This document shows, piece after piece, positions 22,694 through 31,138 of a DNA stretch of 64,000 bases. Numbering within the stretch: position 1 is the first letter of the stretch; each line of letters begins with the position of its first letter. Under the pieces are notes generated by a model. The model was not told the origin of the DNA. It did no database searches and worked only from the letters and a program-made list of their open reading frames with translations. This stretch comes from Bacteroidales bacterium (GTDB lineage: Bacteria; Bacteroidota; Bacteroidia; Bacteroidales; WCHB1-69). A program made the position numbers and the translations under genes. Where the stretch lies: the NCBI GenBank assembly GCA_017650305.1, contig JAGCFD010000060.1, positions 62,001 through 126,000 of the forward strand, given 5' to 3'.

Positions 22694-24592
22694 ATGAACA
22701 TGCTACAGTCTGACAAGGTGAAGGCCAAAGCCTTGGAGCTGGGCTTCATGCAGTGCGGCATCGCACCGGCTCATGCCTTACGCGAACAGCAGGCCCTTTT
22801 TGAACAGGCTTTGGCGGAAGGCTATCAAGCAGACATGCACTTTTTGGAACGGGAGGTTGACCAGCGCTTCAACCCTGAATCGCTGTTGGAAGGCTGCGAG
22901 AGTGTGGTGGTGGTGACGTGGAGTTACCTGACCGATGCCCAGCCTGCCAGCGACCATTATCGAACCGCCCGTTACACTTGGGTGGAAGACTATCACCAGG
23001 CGGTGAAACGGCAACTGCAGCCTCTGGCCGACTTTGTACAACAGGAGTGCCCCGGCGCCCAGTGCCGCATCACGGTGGACAGCTCCCGCATCTCCGAGAA
23101 GCAGTGGGCCGTCCAGAGCGGGGTGGGGTGCTATGGCAAAAACGGGCTCATCCACAACGAGTCAGGCTCCTTCTTCGTGCTGGGCGTTCTGCTGACCACC
23201 GCGCGGGTTGATCACTACGATTCTCCCCAAAAATCCGATTGTGGCGACTGTGACATCTGCGTCAAAAGCTGTCCCGCCCATGCCCTGGATGTGCCCTTCC
23301 GAGTCGATGCACGCAAATGTTTTGCCTATCAAACCGTTGAGAATAAGTCTGTGCGCGACAGTGTTTTAGAAGACAGTCCACTCCTCTTTGGGTGTGATAT
23401 TTGTCAGGAAAGATGTCCGCGAAATAAAAAAAATATTCAGAAGGTGTTGAAGATGTCAAAAACTTCTGTATTTTTGCGCCTCCAAAATCGGGACTTTGAA
23501 AACCTGACAAAAGAGGGCTTCAAAACCTACTTTGGAGAGACGGCGATAGCGCGCAGAACCTATCCAAGATTCTATCACGCTATTGAGATAAAGAGAGAGA
23601 AATCTCGCAACTTTGAAATATTGACGACGGAGAAAAGCAACATATTACAATGCGCCGGGCGGGTATTGAAAGAAGAGGCTGAGGCTGTTGAGGGATTGAT
23701 TCAATACTTGAACCAAGACTTTGAGGAGAGCGTTCGTCTCATCTTGAACTCCAAGGGCCGGCTGATTGTAACGGGTATCGGGAAAAGTGCCATCATAGGT
23801 CAGAAGATAGTGGCAACACTGAATTCCACCGGCACACCGGCAGTCTTCATGCATGCGGCTGATGCAGTGCACGGCGACTTGGGCATCATTCAGCCTCACG
23901 ACGTGGTACTCTGTATCTCCAAAAGCGGTAACACTCCGGAGATTACCCAGTTGACCCCATTCCTTAAGCAGAATGGGAATAAGATGATTGCCATGGTAGG
24001 GAATATGTCTTCTTTCTTGGCCCAGTCTGCCGATTACGTGCTGAACTGCTCGGTCTTGAAGGAGGCCACCCCCAACAACCTGGCACCGACCAGCAGCTCC
24101 ACGGCCCAGTTGGCCATGGGCGATGCGCTGGCAACGGCACTCATCGTGGAGAGGGGCTTCACCCCGCAGGACTTCGCCAAGCTCCACCCCGGTGGCTCAC
24201 TCGGCAAACGACTGACCATGAAGGTGAAAGACCTCTACAAGTTCAACGACAAACCCGCTGTTGCCCCGGATGCCTCTATCCAAGAGGTCATCCTCGAAAT
24301 CTCCGGCAAGTGTCTGGGCGTGACAGCTGTGTTGGACGGCGAAAAATTGGTGGGAGCTATCACGGACGGTGACTTGCGACGAATGCTGCAGAAATCTGCA
24401 GACTATGCGCAACTGACCGCCAAAGAGGTGATGACTAAATCACCCAAAACCATACACGAAGAGACCTTGGCAGCTGACGCTGTCAATTATATGAATACCA
24501 ACAGTATCACCAACCTTTTTGTGGTCGATGCTGACAATAGATACCTCGGTGTGATTCACATCCACGACCTTATAAGAGAGGGATTCTATTGA
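22694..24592 (+). CDS. queG-kdsD: Fused epoxyqueuosine reductase (QueG) and arabinose-5-phosphate isomerase (KdsD)
   Basis: 632 residues, two complete enzymes in one frame. Residues 1-305: QueG, with Asp129 in DSSRISEKQWA, SGVGCYGKNGLI, and two 4Fe-4S clusters (Cys183, 186, 189, 193 with Cys209; Cys234, 237, 241); it makes queuosine in tRNA. Residues 311-632: KdsD/KpsF, with a SIS domain (GIGKSAIIGQKIVATLNSTGT; HGDLGII; SKSGNTPE) and two CBS domains; it makes arabinose 5-phosphate for Kdo and LPS. These pathways are unrelated. TTG at 23621 (codon 310) aligns with the expected KdsD N-terminus, and a promoter-like box lies upstream inside queG, so kdsD may also be made alone. No frameshift or stop separates the halves. 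Confidence 0.9.
   Translation: MNMLQSDKVKAKALELGFMQCGIAPAHALREQQALFEQALAEGYQADMHFLEREVDQRFNPESLLEGCESVVVVTWSYLTDAQPASDHYRTARYTWVEDYHQAVKRQLQPLADFVQQECPGAQCRITVDSSRISEKQWAVQSGVGCYGKNGLIHNESGSFFVLGVLLTTARVDHYDSPQKSDCGDCDICVKSCPAHALDVPFRVDARKCFAYQTVENKSVRDSVLEDSPLLFGCDICQERCPRNKKNIQKVLKMSKTSVFLRLQNRDFENLTKEGFKTYFGETAIARRTYPRFYHAIEIKREKSRNFEILTTEKSNILQCAGRVLKEEAEAVEGLIQYLNQDFEESVRLILNSKGRLIVTGIGKSAIIGQKIVATLNSTGTPAVFMHAADAVHGDLGIIQPHDVVLCISKSGNTPEITQLTPFLKQNGNKMIAMVGNMSSFLAQSADYVLNCSVLKEATPNNLAPTSSSTAQLAMGDALATALIVERGFTPQDFAKLHPGGSLGKRLTMKVKDLYKFNDKPAVAPDASIQEVILEISGKCLGVTAVLDGEKLVGAITDGDLRRMLQKSADYAQLTAKEVMTKSPKTIHEETLAADAVNYMNTNSITNLFVVDADNRYLGVIHIHDLIREGFY
23447..23477 (+). promoter_or_regulatory. 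Promoter-like sequence inside queG, upstream of the kdsD half
   Basis: TTG (23447-23449), 19 bases, then TATTTTTGC (23469-23477): a good match in sequence and spacing to the Bacteroidota consensus. A transcript would begin near 23484, about 137 bases before the TTG codon at 23621. Confidence 0.5.
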
Positions 24593-24597
24593 AAATT

Positions 24598-24683
24598 GCC
24601 CAGGTGGCGGAATGGTAGACGCGCTACATTCAGGGTGTAGTATCCGAACGGATGTGCAAGTTCGACTCTTGTTCTGGGCACCA
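24598..24683 (+). tRNA. tRNA-Leu(CAG)
   Basis: 86 bases with encoded CCA. Acceptor arm GCCCAGG pairs with TCTGGGC, D arm GGTGGCGGAATGGTAGACGC, anticodon arm CTACA-TTCAGGG-TGTAG (anticodon CAG), a long variable arm (TATCCGAACGGATG) as in leucine tRNAs, and the T arm with GTTCGACTC. It begins 5 bases after the kdsD stop and is followed by a terminator. Confidence 0.95.
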
Positions 24684-24717
24684 ACGAGGAAGGTCATTGA
24701 TAACCTTCCTCGTTTTG
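24684..24717 (+). terminator. Intrinsic terminator after tRNA-Leu
   Basis: Perfect ACGAGGAAGGT / ACCTTCCTCGT stem with an 8-base loop, then TTTT. Confidence 0.85.
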
Positions 24718-24736
24718 TTATAGAATACCGCCTGTC

Positions 24737-25411
24737 ATGAAACTGTACATCGTCCCAACCCCTATCGGCAATTTGGAAGATATCACCCTCAGAGCCCTCA
24801 ATGTGCTCAAGTCGGTTGATTTCATCCTGGCTGAGGACACCCGCACAACCAAGCATCTGCTGCAACACTATCAGATTGACAAACGTTGTCTGGCCTACCA
24901 TATCTTCAATGAACATGCCCAAGTGGATGGCTACGTGCGTCAGATCCGCGACTGCGAGTCGGTGGCGTTGGTCAGTGATGCGGGCACGCCAGGCATCTCC
25001 GACCCCGGCTTTCTTCTCATCCGCGAGTGTGTGCGCCAGGAGATCCCAGTAGAGTGCCTTCCCGGCGCCACAGCCCTCATCCCCGCCCTCGTGCAGTCGG
25101 GCCTCCCCTGCAGCAGCTTCTATTTCTACGGATTCCTGCCCCACAAGAAAGGAAAAGAGACCCTCCTGAAACGCTTCGCCGAGATGGAGGAGACCGTCGT
25201 CTGCTATGAGTCGCCCCACCGCCTGCTTAAGAGCCTCGAGAAGATGCAGGAGATCATCGGCCCTGACCGACCCATCGCCATCTCCAAAGAGCTGACCAAG
25301 ATCCACGAGTTTACCTTCCGCGGAACCATCCGGGAGGCCGTGGAGCATTTTTCCAAACAGGAGGTAAAGGGGGAATTCGTTATCGTGTTGGGCAAAGCGG
25401 AACTTTCATAA
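24737..25411 (+). CDS. rsmI: 16S rRNA (cytidine-1402-2'-O)-methyltransferase
   Basis: 224 residues, shorter than the E. coli enzyme because it lacks the C-terminal extension. The tetrapyrrole-methylase fold is shown by LYIVPTPIGNLEDITLRA at the start, LAEDTRTTKHLL, the SAM-site SDAGTPGISDPG (80-91) and FYGFLPHKKGK. It methylates the ribose of C1402 in the 30S P-site. It lies 20 bases after the tRNA terminator; the C-terminus (KGEFVIVLGKAE) matches the end of compact family members. Confidence 0.96.
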   Translation: MKLYIVPTPIGNLEDITLRALNVLKSVDFILAEDTRTTKHLLQHYQIDKRCLAYHIFNEHAQVDGYVRQIRDCESVALVSDAGTPGISDPGFLLIRECVRQEIPVECLPGATALIPALVQSGLPCSSFYFYGFLPHKKGKETLLKRFAEMEETVVCYESPHRLLKSLEKMQEIIGPDRPIAISKELTKIHEFTFRGTIREAVEHFSKQEVKGEFVIVLGKAELS

Positions 25412-25465
25412 TCTTTATTGTTCACACTTTTGACTTCGGCTTTTGGCCAGTAGCTGTAGTTAGGT

Positions 25466-25708
25466 CTATATGGATGGCGCCTTGGTGGTTCGTTCTGCTG
25501 ACACTTTAAGTTCCTCTTCCAAGATGTCATAAACATACGCGGGACTCTGGAAGTATAATCCTGAATGCAAATTATTTAGTGTGGTGAAAGTCTTGGAGTT
25601 ATAGACAATATCCATAGCTTCGCGCATCGTGAGAGCCCGTTCTTCCATCAATCTCGTGATTAGTTCCCGAGTTAATGTTTCAACCATAAACGTTTCTTTC
25701 CCGTTCAT
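25466..25708 (-). CDS. Small protein of the DUF3990 cassette
   Basis: 80 residues, third gene of a coupled three-gene unit. Its ATG overlaps the stop of the DUF3990 gene (ATGA), which fixes the start. The N-terminal half reads as a helix pair (LTRELITRLMEERALTMREAMDIVYNS) and the middle as FTTLNNLHSGLYFQSPAYVYDILEEEL. I do not recognise a named family with confidence. Such small helical proteins beside an ADP-ribosyltransferase-like toxin could be an antitoxin or adaptor. No signal peptide or membrane segment. Confidence 0.7.
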   Translation of the reverse strand: MNGKETFMVETLTRELITRLMEERALTMREAMDIVYNSKTFTTLNNLHSGLYFQSPAYVYDILEEELKVSAERTTKAPSI

Positions 25709-26175
25709 ATCATTTGCAATAGATCGATGGCCTTTTGGGTCGCGAAAAGAAATTGTGTCGTAATGGTGTGGAATTTTATCTCTTCCAAAAACTGTTCTTC
25801 AGAAATGATACCTTCTTCCACACGACGAATTTGATAACCAACAACATCATCTGCTATTGGTCCAATTACGATATCGTAATCGTGTGCCTGATTTCGAGTT
25901 CGGTTTTTACGGTTATTCAAGACAAATCTGGCCCAATCAAGGGTGTATCCTTCAAAATGAAGGGTGTGTACCTCTTGCAGTGCATCATCGTTGAGAAAAA
26001 ACTGATATACTCTTGCTTGACCTTCACCGAATTGCTCGAGTTTGCGTTCTGCTTGTCGGCGCGCCACTTGCCTGTCAGGTGTTAGATAAAAACCAATTCC
26101 AAAATCCTTACCAACACGACTTTGGGAGAGGTCAATGGTTTCTATGGTAGCATTAGTGCCGTGAAAAAGAATCAT
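25705..26175 (-). CDS. DUF3990 protein, ADP-ribosyltransferase-like, probable toxin
   Basis: 156 residues from the ATG at 26175, which overlaps the upstream stop by four bases; a start 9 codons upstream lies inside the previous gene. Motifs are of the H-Y-E ADP-ribosyltransferase type: LFHGT (His5), GIGFYLT (Tyr30), then an acidic C-terminal stretch (RRVEEGIISEEQFLEEI) that may hold the Glu. DUF3990 is usually next to DUF3791, as here. A modifying toxin held in check by its small neighbours is the best guess; the target is unknown. Confidence 0.78.
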   Translation of the reverse strand: MILFHGTNATIETIDLSQSRVGKDFGIGFYLTPDRQVARRQAERKLEQFGEGQARVYQFFLNDDALQEVHTLHFEGYTLDWARFVLNNRKNRTRNQAHDYDIVIGPIADDVVGYQIRRVEEGIISEEQFLEEIKFHTITTQFLFATQKAIDLLQMI

Positions 26176-26396
26176 GCTAAGGTCCCTCCCATTCGTTTGC
26201 AATAGGCAGTCAAGTCCTCCACAGTGTTTTCAAAGGAATAGGTGTGTTCCACATCATAAAAACTATCCACAAAATCAAGACCTTTGTATTGTTGAAGATA
26301 CCGATAGGCCTCTTGGGTGGTGATTTTATGTGCCAAAGCAAACTCCGTTATGAGAGCCACGATGTAATTGATTTTATCTATGATGCCTTTGCTCAT
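26172..26396 (-). CDS. DUF3791 protein, probable antitoxin-like partner
   Basis: 74 residues. Helical: IDKINYIVALITEFALAHKITTQEAYRYLQQYKGLDFVDSFYDVEHTYSFENTVEDL, which fits the DUF3791 family. It is the first gene of the unit, with its own -7 box 20 bases upstream, divergent from the lepA promoter. Its TGA stop overlaps the next ATG, so the stoichiometry of the three proteins is probably set by coupling. Confidence 0.8.
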   Translation of the reverse strand: MSKGIIDKINYIVALITEFALAHKITTQEAYRYLQQYKGLDFVDSFYDVEHTYSFENTVEDLTAYCKRMGGTLA

Positions 26397-26415
26397 CTTT
26401 ATGTCTATGAAACAT

Positions 26416-26445
26416 GCAAAAGTACACTTTTTTTTGTATTTTTGC
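26416..26445. promoter_or_regulatory. Divergent promoters for lepA and the DUF3791 cassette
   Basis: Minus-strand TACTTTTGC (26424-26416) and plus-strand TATTTTTGC (26437-26445), with only 12 bases between the boxes. The lepA ATG (26453) begins 7 bases after the plus box, so its mRNA should be leaderless or nearly so. Confidence 0.65.
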
Positions 26446-26452
26446 AGCCGTT

Positions 26453-28240
26453 ATGAAGAACATCCGAAATTTTTGCATTATTGCACATATAGACCATGGT
26501 AAGAGCACGTTGGCAGACCGCCTCCTGCAGTTTACCAAGACGGTTAACGACCGTGAATTCCAAGATCAGGTGCTCGACGATATGGACCTGGAACGCGAGC
26601 GCGGCATCACCATCAAGAGCCATGCCATCCAGATGAACTACCGCTATCAGGGCGAGGAGTATGTCCTCAACTTGATTGACACGCCGGGCCATGTGGACTT
26701 CTCGTATGAGGTGTCCCGTTCCATTGCCGCCTGCGAGGGCGCCCTCCTGCTCGTGGATGCCACCCAGGGCGTGCAGGCCCAGACCATCTCCAACCTCTAC
26801 CAAGCAATCGACAACGACTTGGAGATCATCCCCATCCTCAACAAGATGGACATGCCCGCCGCCATGCCGGAGGAGATCAAAGACCAGATCATCGACCTCC
26901 TCGGCTGTGACGCCGACGACATCATCGAGGCCAGTGGCAAGACCGGCCAAGGCGTGGAGCAGATCCTGCAAGCCATCATCGAACGCATACCCGCCCCCAA
27001 AGGCGATCCCGAGGCCCCGCTGCAAGCCCTCATTTTCGACTCCGTGTTCAACTCCTTCCGCGGCATCATCGCCTACTTCCGCATCTTCAACGGCACCATC
27101 AAGACCCATGAAATGGTGAAGTTCTATGCCACCAAGCACGAGTACGACGCCGACGAGATCGGTATCCTCAAGATGAATCGCGTGCCTACCGACACCCTGT
27201 CGGCCGGTGATGTGGGCTATCTCATCACGGGCATTAAAGCCTCTGCTGAAGTCAAGGTGGGCGATACCATCACCCATGTGGCCAACCCCTGCGAAACGGC
27301 CATCGAAGGCTTCCAAGAGGTGAAGCCGATGCTCTTCGCCGGCATCTATCCCACCGAGGCTGACCAGTACGAAGAACTGCGCTCCTCGCTGGAGAAGCTG
27401 CAACTCAACGACGCCTCCCTGACCTTCGTGCCGGAATCCTCCGCCGCCCTCGGCTTCGGCTTCCGCTGCGGCTTCCTTGGCCTGCTCCACATGGAGATCA
27501 TCCAGGAACGCCTCGACCGCGAATTCGACCAGGACGTCATCGCTACCGTGCCCAACGTTTCCTATAAGGTGTTGACTACCAAGAAACAGTGGCTCGATGT
27601 CTATAACCCCTCCGGCATGCCCGCCCCCAATGAGATCGACCATGTGGAGGAACCCTTCATCCGCGCCCAGATCATCACCAAGGACGACTTCATCGGCCCC
27701 ATCATCAAACTCTGCATCGACAAGCGCGGTATGCTCGTCAACCAGATGTACGTGGCCGCCAACCGCATAGAACTGACCTTCGATATGCCCCTCGGCGAGA
27801 TCGTCTTCGACTTCTACGACAAGCTCAAGAGCATCTCCAAGGGCTATGCCTCCTTCGATTACCATATCATCGACTTCAAACCAGCCAAATTGGTCAAACT
27901 CGATATCCTGCTCAACGGCGAGTCCGTGGACGCCCTCTCAGCCCTTATCCACGTGGATAATGCCTACGCCTTCGGCCGTCGTATCTGCGAAAAGCTGAAG
28001 GAACTCATCCCGCGTCAGCAGTTCGACATCGCCATCCAGGCAGCCATCGGCTCCAAAATCATCGCCCGCGAGACGGTCAAGCAAGTCCGTAAGGATGTGA
28101 CCGCCAAGTGCTATGGTGGCGACATTACCCGTAAGCGCAAATTGCTGGAGAAACAAAAGAAGGGCAAGAGACGTATGCGCCAGATCGGTAATGTGGAGGT
28201 GCCTCAATCCGCCTTCCTCGCTGTCTTGAAATTAGATTAA
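26453..28240 (+). CDS. lepA: Elongation factor 4 (back-translocase)
   Basis: 595 residues from the ATG at 26453; an upstream in-frame ATG at 26414 overlaps the promoter. P-loop AHIDHGKST (11-19), [12 protein letters not shown], domains II-III-V as in EF-G, and the EF4-specific C-terminal domain ([24 protein letters not shown]). It is a ribosome-associated GTPase that helps stalled or mistranslocated ribosomes, mainly under stress. 20 bases upstream of the AddB-like gene. Confidence 0.97.
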   Translation: MKNIRNFCIIAHIDHGKSTLADRLLQFTKTVNDREFQDQVLDDMDLERERGITIKSHAIQMNYRYQGEEYVLNLIDTPGHVDFSYEVSRSIAACEGALLLVDATQGVQAQTISNLYQAIDNDLEIIPILNKMDMPAAMPEEIKDQIIDLLGCDADDIIEASGKTGQGVEQILQAIIERIPAPKGDPEAPLQALIFDSVFNSFRGIIAYFRIFNGTIKTHEMVKFYATKHEYDADEIGILKMNRVPTDTLSAGDVGYLITGIKASAEVKVGDTITHVANPCETAIEGFQEVKPMLFAGIYPTEADQYEELRSSLEKLQLNDASLTFVPESSAALGFGFRCGFLGLLHMEIIQERLDREFDQDVIATVPNVSYKVLTTKKQWLDVYNPSGMPAPNEIDHVEEPFIRAQIITKDDFIGPIIKLCIDKRGMLVNQMYVAANRIELTFDMPLGEIVFDFYDKLKSISKGYASFDYHIIDFKPAKLVKLDILLNGESVDALSALIHVDNAYAFGRRICEKLKELIPRQQFDIAIQAAIGSKIIARETVKQVRKDVTAKCYGGDITRKRKLLEKQKKGKRRMRQIGNVEVPQSAFLAVLKLD

Positions 28241-28260
28241 AAACATAGATTTCCATAACC

Positions 28261-31104
28261 ATGTCCACTTTTCTTTCTAAACTTGTGGATGAATGCATCA
28301 GCCACAAGTTGATTCACCCTGATACTATCATTGTGCTGCCTAACCAGCGTGCTAAGAAAATGCTGGTGAGCGAACTCTATCAGAGAAAAGACATTCCTAA
28401 ACCCTCTTTCCTGCCAGAAATACTCTCTATTGAGCATTTTCTGGAAATGCTTTCCCCCTTGCGTAGGGGAAAACCATTGGAATTGTTGACGGTGCTGTAT
28501 GAATCGTATGCTCCTATGGTGGAGAAGGAAGACAAATTGTCGGATTTCCTTAGATGGGCTGATACATTCATCAAGGATATATCTGACTTGGAGATGCATA
28601 GACAGAACGTCGCTGAGATTCTGAAAGATGTGGCAGGCATTAAGGACTTTGAGATTCGCCTGGGCCATGATTCTATTTCCAGCGGTCAGGAGGAAACCAT
28701 CCAGTTTTATCAACGGCTTATCCAACTCTACCAAGTCTTCAATCAAAATCTCTACCAGAAAGGTCTTGCCTATCCGGGATTTTTATATCGCGATTGTGCT
28801 GAACATATCGATCAATATTCTAACGTTTTGTCAGGCAAAAAATTAGTCTTTGCCGGATTGTATGTCCTCAGCCCGTCTGAGCAAGATATTGTCAAGTATC
28901 TGAAAGACAATTTTGAGACCCGTTTTTATTTTGACTTTGATCCCTTTTATTGCGATTTTGAAAAGGAAGCCATGTTCTCCACCTCCCATTTTCTTCGGGA
29001 AGTGTGTGACAAACTCACCTTTGACAAAGATGCATTGCATTTCAAGGAGACCTGCTACGAGACTGAACCTAAAAAGATTAAGATTATAGGTGCCCCAGGC
29101 CGTGAAAGTCAGATTCTTTATACGGTTCAGCGTCTGCATGATATGCAATCCAAGAATCCCGAAGTATTAAATGATACCGTGGTGGTCTTGGCCGACGAAT
29201 CAATGCTGCTTCCTTTTCTCAAAGCTTACGGGACGGAGAATGTGAATGTCACCAAAGGAGTGCCTTTCAAAATGACACAGACCTATCGCCTGATCTCGGA
29301 TCTGTTAGACCTCTACCAATTCGGTTTCGAGCAAGTGAAGGACGAGGAGGAAAAGCCTATCCCATTATACCACAACGTGTTGGAAAAAGTGCTGGGTTGC
29401 AACCTGCTATATTGTCTGAAACCTGAAGAAGAAGATGAAGATTCATGGAGTAAGATTCTTGAATTGTTGCGGAGCGGAAGTGTCTATTTGTCTGTTAATG
29501 ATCTTCTTAAACCCTATCTTCCGGCCTTTACCAATCGTCAAGAGAAGATGCTGTCGCAACTCACAGATTATCTTGACCGTTTAGTGTCCGAAGTGTCTTC
29601 GAAGAATGCTGCCTATTACCAGTTGAAGAATGCTCTTGTGGCCATACGCGATATAGAGCCACTGCTGAAGATCACTTCCGAAAAGGATGTCACTTTTGCC
29701 GTGGTGAAAAACCTGATCATGCAACAACTGGATACCTTGTCTCTCTCCTTGAAGGGAGATCCACAACAAGGTCTTCAGGTAATGGGCCTTCTGGAGACGC
29801 GTGCTCTTGATTTTCAAAATGTCATCATGCTCGGTGTCAATGAGGGTATCATTCCTCGGCCTGTCAAATACAATTCGCTGCTGCCTTTCGATATTGTGTA
29901 TCGAGGATCCACGATTTCTAACTACATCTACAAAGACAAGATCACAGCCTATCACTTTTTCAGGCTTTTGCAGAGGGCTGCCCAAGTGGAACTGCTCTTC
30001 AATACGAGTTCCAAAGATGGCATAGCTGAACAAAGCCGCTTCATCACCCAGCTTGAGTTTGAAGTCAAAGAGCAAGGTCTCGATAACATCCAAATTGAAC
30101 GCCAGGCCCTCATTTTCAAGCTGGATCAGAAAGAACAACAACTTCAGGTCGACAAAACGGATGAGATCATCGAGAAATTGAAGGCGTATGAATTCTCCCC
30201 TTCGTCACTCACTACATATATCCGATGCCCATTCCGGTTCTATTTGAAGGATATTTGCCATGTCAGCGAGGATGAAGATGACGACCTGTTGCAATCCAAT
30301 ACGATTGGCACGCTTGTGCATCGTATTCTTCAGGCAGTGTTTGAGAACATGAAGAAATCTGGCAATTACATGGAATTTTTGAATTCCTTGAAGGTCGATG
30401 AGGTGGATGAAGATTATATTATCCCTGCCGTTATCAAAGAGGCGAAAATAGATAAGTCGGAGTTGAATACGGGCCGCTTTATGCTTTTGCACGAAATCGT
30501 CCGTAAACATGTTGTGGGTTATCTTGGTCGCGCAAAAGAAGAATTTATGGACGGTGATGTGACACTGTTGTCCTTTGAGCCGAAGGTCCTGTGTGACTAT
30601 ACGTATCAAGAAGGAGAAGAAACGAAAACTGTGAAATTGAAAGGGTACATAGACCGTCTCCAAAAGAAAGGATCTCATCTGATGATTCTGGATTACAAGA
30701 CCGGATCAATGAATGCGGACTATGTGACGACTGATGAAGATCAAGTGGAAAAAATATTCACGGAAGCGGGCCACGATAAATTATTGCAACTGTTTGTTTA
30801 CGCAGAGTTGTGCAAACATACAAAAGATGAAATGATTAAAGCAGAACGCGAGAAAGGGATATTCGATCCTATTTGCGGGATTATCAGTACAAAGGAGAGT
30901 ATGAAGATGGATAAGAACGCAACATGCCTGTTTACGTTAGACTATAACGGACAGTCCTATTTTGACGAAAAAATCCTTGCTGTCTTTGAAGAGCATTTTA
31001 ATGTTTTACTGACGAAAATATTCGACAAGGGAATTCCTTTCTACCAGACTGAGAATCATGATAATTGTGGTTATTGTGATTTCAAAACCATTTGTCACAG
31101 GTAG
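28261..31104 (+). CDS. AddB-like PD-(D/E)XK nuclease
   Basis: 947 residues. The N-terminal two thirds (MSTFLSKLVDECISH, VLPNQRAKKML, then MGLLETRALDFQNVIMLGVNEGIIP) is the inactivated UvrD-like helicase fold of AddB. The C-terminal nuclease has TYIRCPFRFYLKDIC, LMILDYKTGS (PD-(D/E)XK core) and a closing Cys trio NCGYCDFKTIC; with the earlier Cys this forms the 4Fe-4S staple of AddB nucleases. It presumably works with an AddA helicase encoded elsewhere in double-strand break processing. Lower G+C than lepA upstream. Confidence 0.88.
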   Translation: MSTFLSKLVDECISHKLIHPDTIIVLPNQRAKKMLVSELYQRKDIPKPSFLPEILSIEHFLEMLSPLRRGKPLELLTVLYESYAPMVEKEDKLSDFLRWADTFIKDISDLEMHRQNVAEILKDVAGIKDFEIRLGHDSISSGQEETIQFYQRLIQLYQVFNQNLYQKGLAYPGFLYRDCAEHIDQYSNVLSGKKLVFAGLYVLSPSEQDIVKYLKDNFETRFYFDFDPFYCDFEKEAMFSTSHFLREVCDKLTFDKDALHFKETCYETEPKKIKIIGAPGRESQILYTVQRLHDMQSKNPEVLNDTVVVLADESMLLPFLKAYGTENVNVTKGVPFKMTQTYRLISDLLDLYQFGFEQVKDEEEKPIPLYHNVLEKVLGCNLLYCLKPEEEDEDSWSKILELLRSGSVYLSVNDLLKPYLPAFTNRQEKMLSQLTDYLDRLVSEVSSKNAAYYQLKNALVAIRDIEPLLKITSEKDVTFAVVKNLIMQQLDTLSLSLKGDPQQGLQVMGLLETRALDFQNVIMLGVNEGIIPRPVKYNSLLPFDIVYRGSTISNYIYKDKITAYHFFRLLQRAAQVELLFNTSSKDGIAEQSRFITQLEFEVKEQGLDNIQIERQALIFKLDQKEQQLQVDKTDEIIEKLKAYEFSPSSLTTYIRCPFRFYLKDICHVSEDEDDDLLQSNTIGTLVHRILQAVFENMKKSGNYMEFLNSLKVDEVDEDYIIPAVIKEAKIDKSELNTGRFMLLHEIVRKHVVGYLGRAKEEFMDGDVTLLSFEPKVLCDYTYQEGEETKTVKLKGYIDRLQKKGSHLMILDYKTGSMNADYVTTDEDQVEKIFTEAGHDKLLQLFVYAELCKHTKDEMIKAEREKGIFDPICGIISTKESMKMDKNATCLFTLDYNGQSYFDEKILAVFEEHFNVLLTKIFDKGIPFYQTENHDNCGYCDFKTICHR

Positions 31105-31115
31105 TAAAAATTTTA

Positions 31116-31124
31116 TATCTTTGC
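31116..31124 (+). promoter_or_regulatory. -7 box for the bamD operon
   Basis: TATCTTTGC, 14 bases before the bamD ATG; overlaps no coding sequence. Confidence 0.65.
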
Positions 31125-31138
31125 ACCTTTGTAGTATT

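Noticed and set aside
26405..27865. A 486-codon open frame on the minus strand across lepA
   Set aside because: It is antisense to a well conserved gene, has a Val/Gly/His-rich composition typical of shadow frames in G+C-rich codons, and no homology features.
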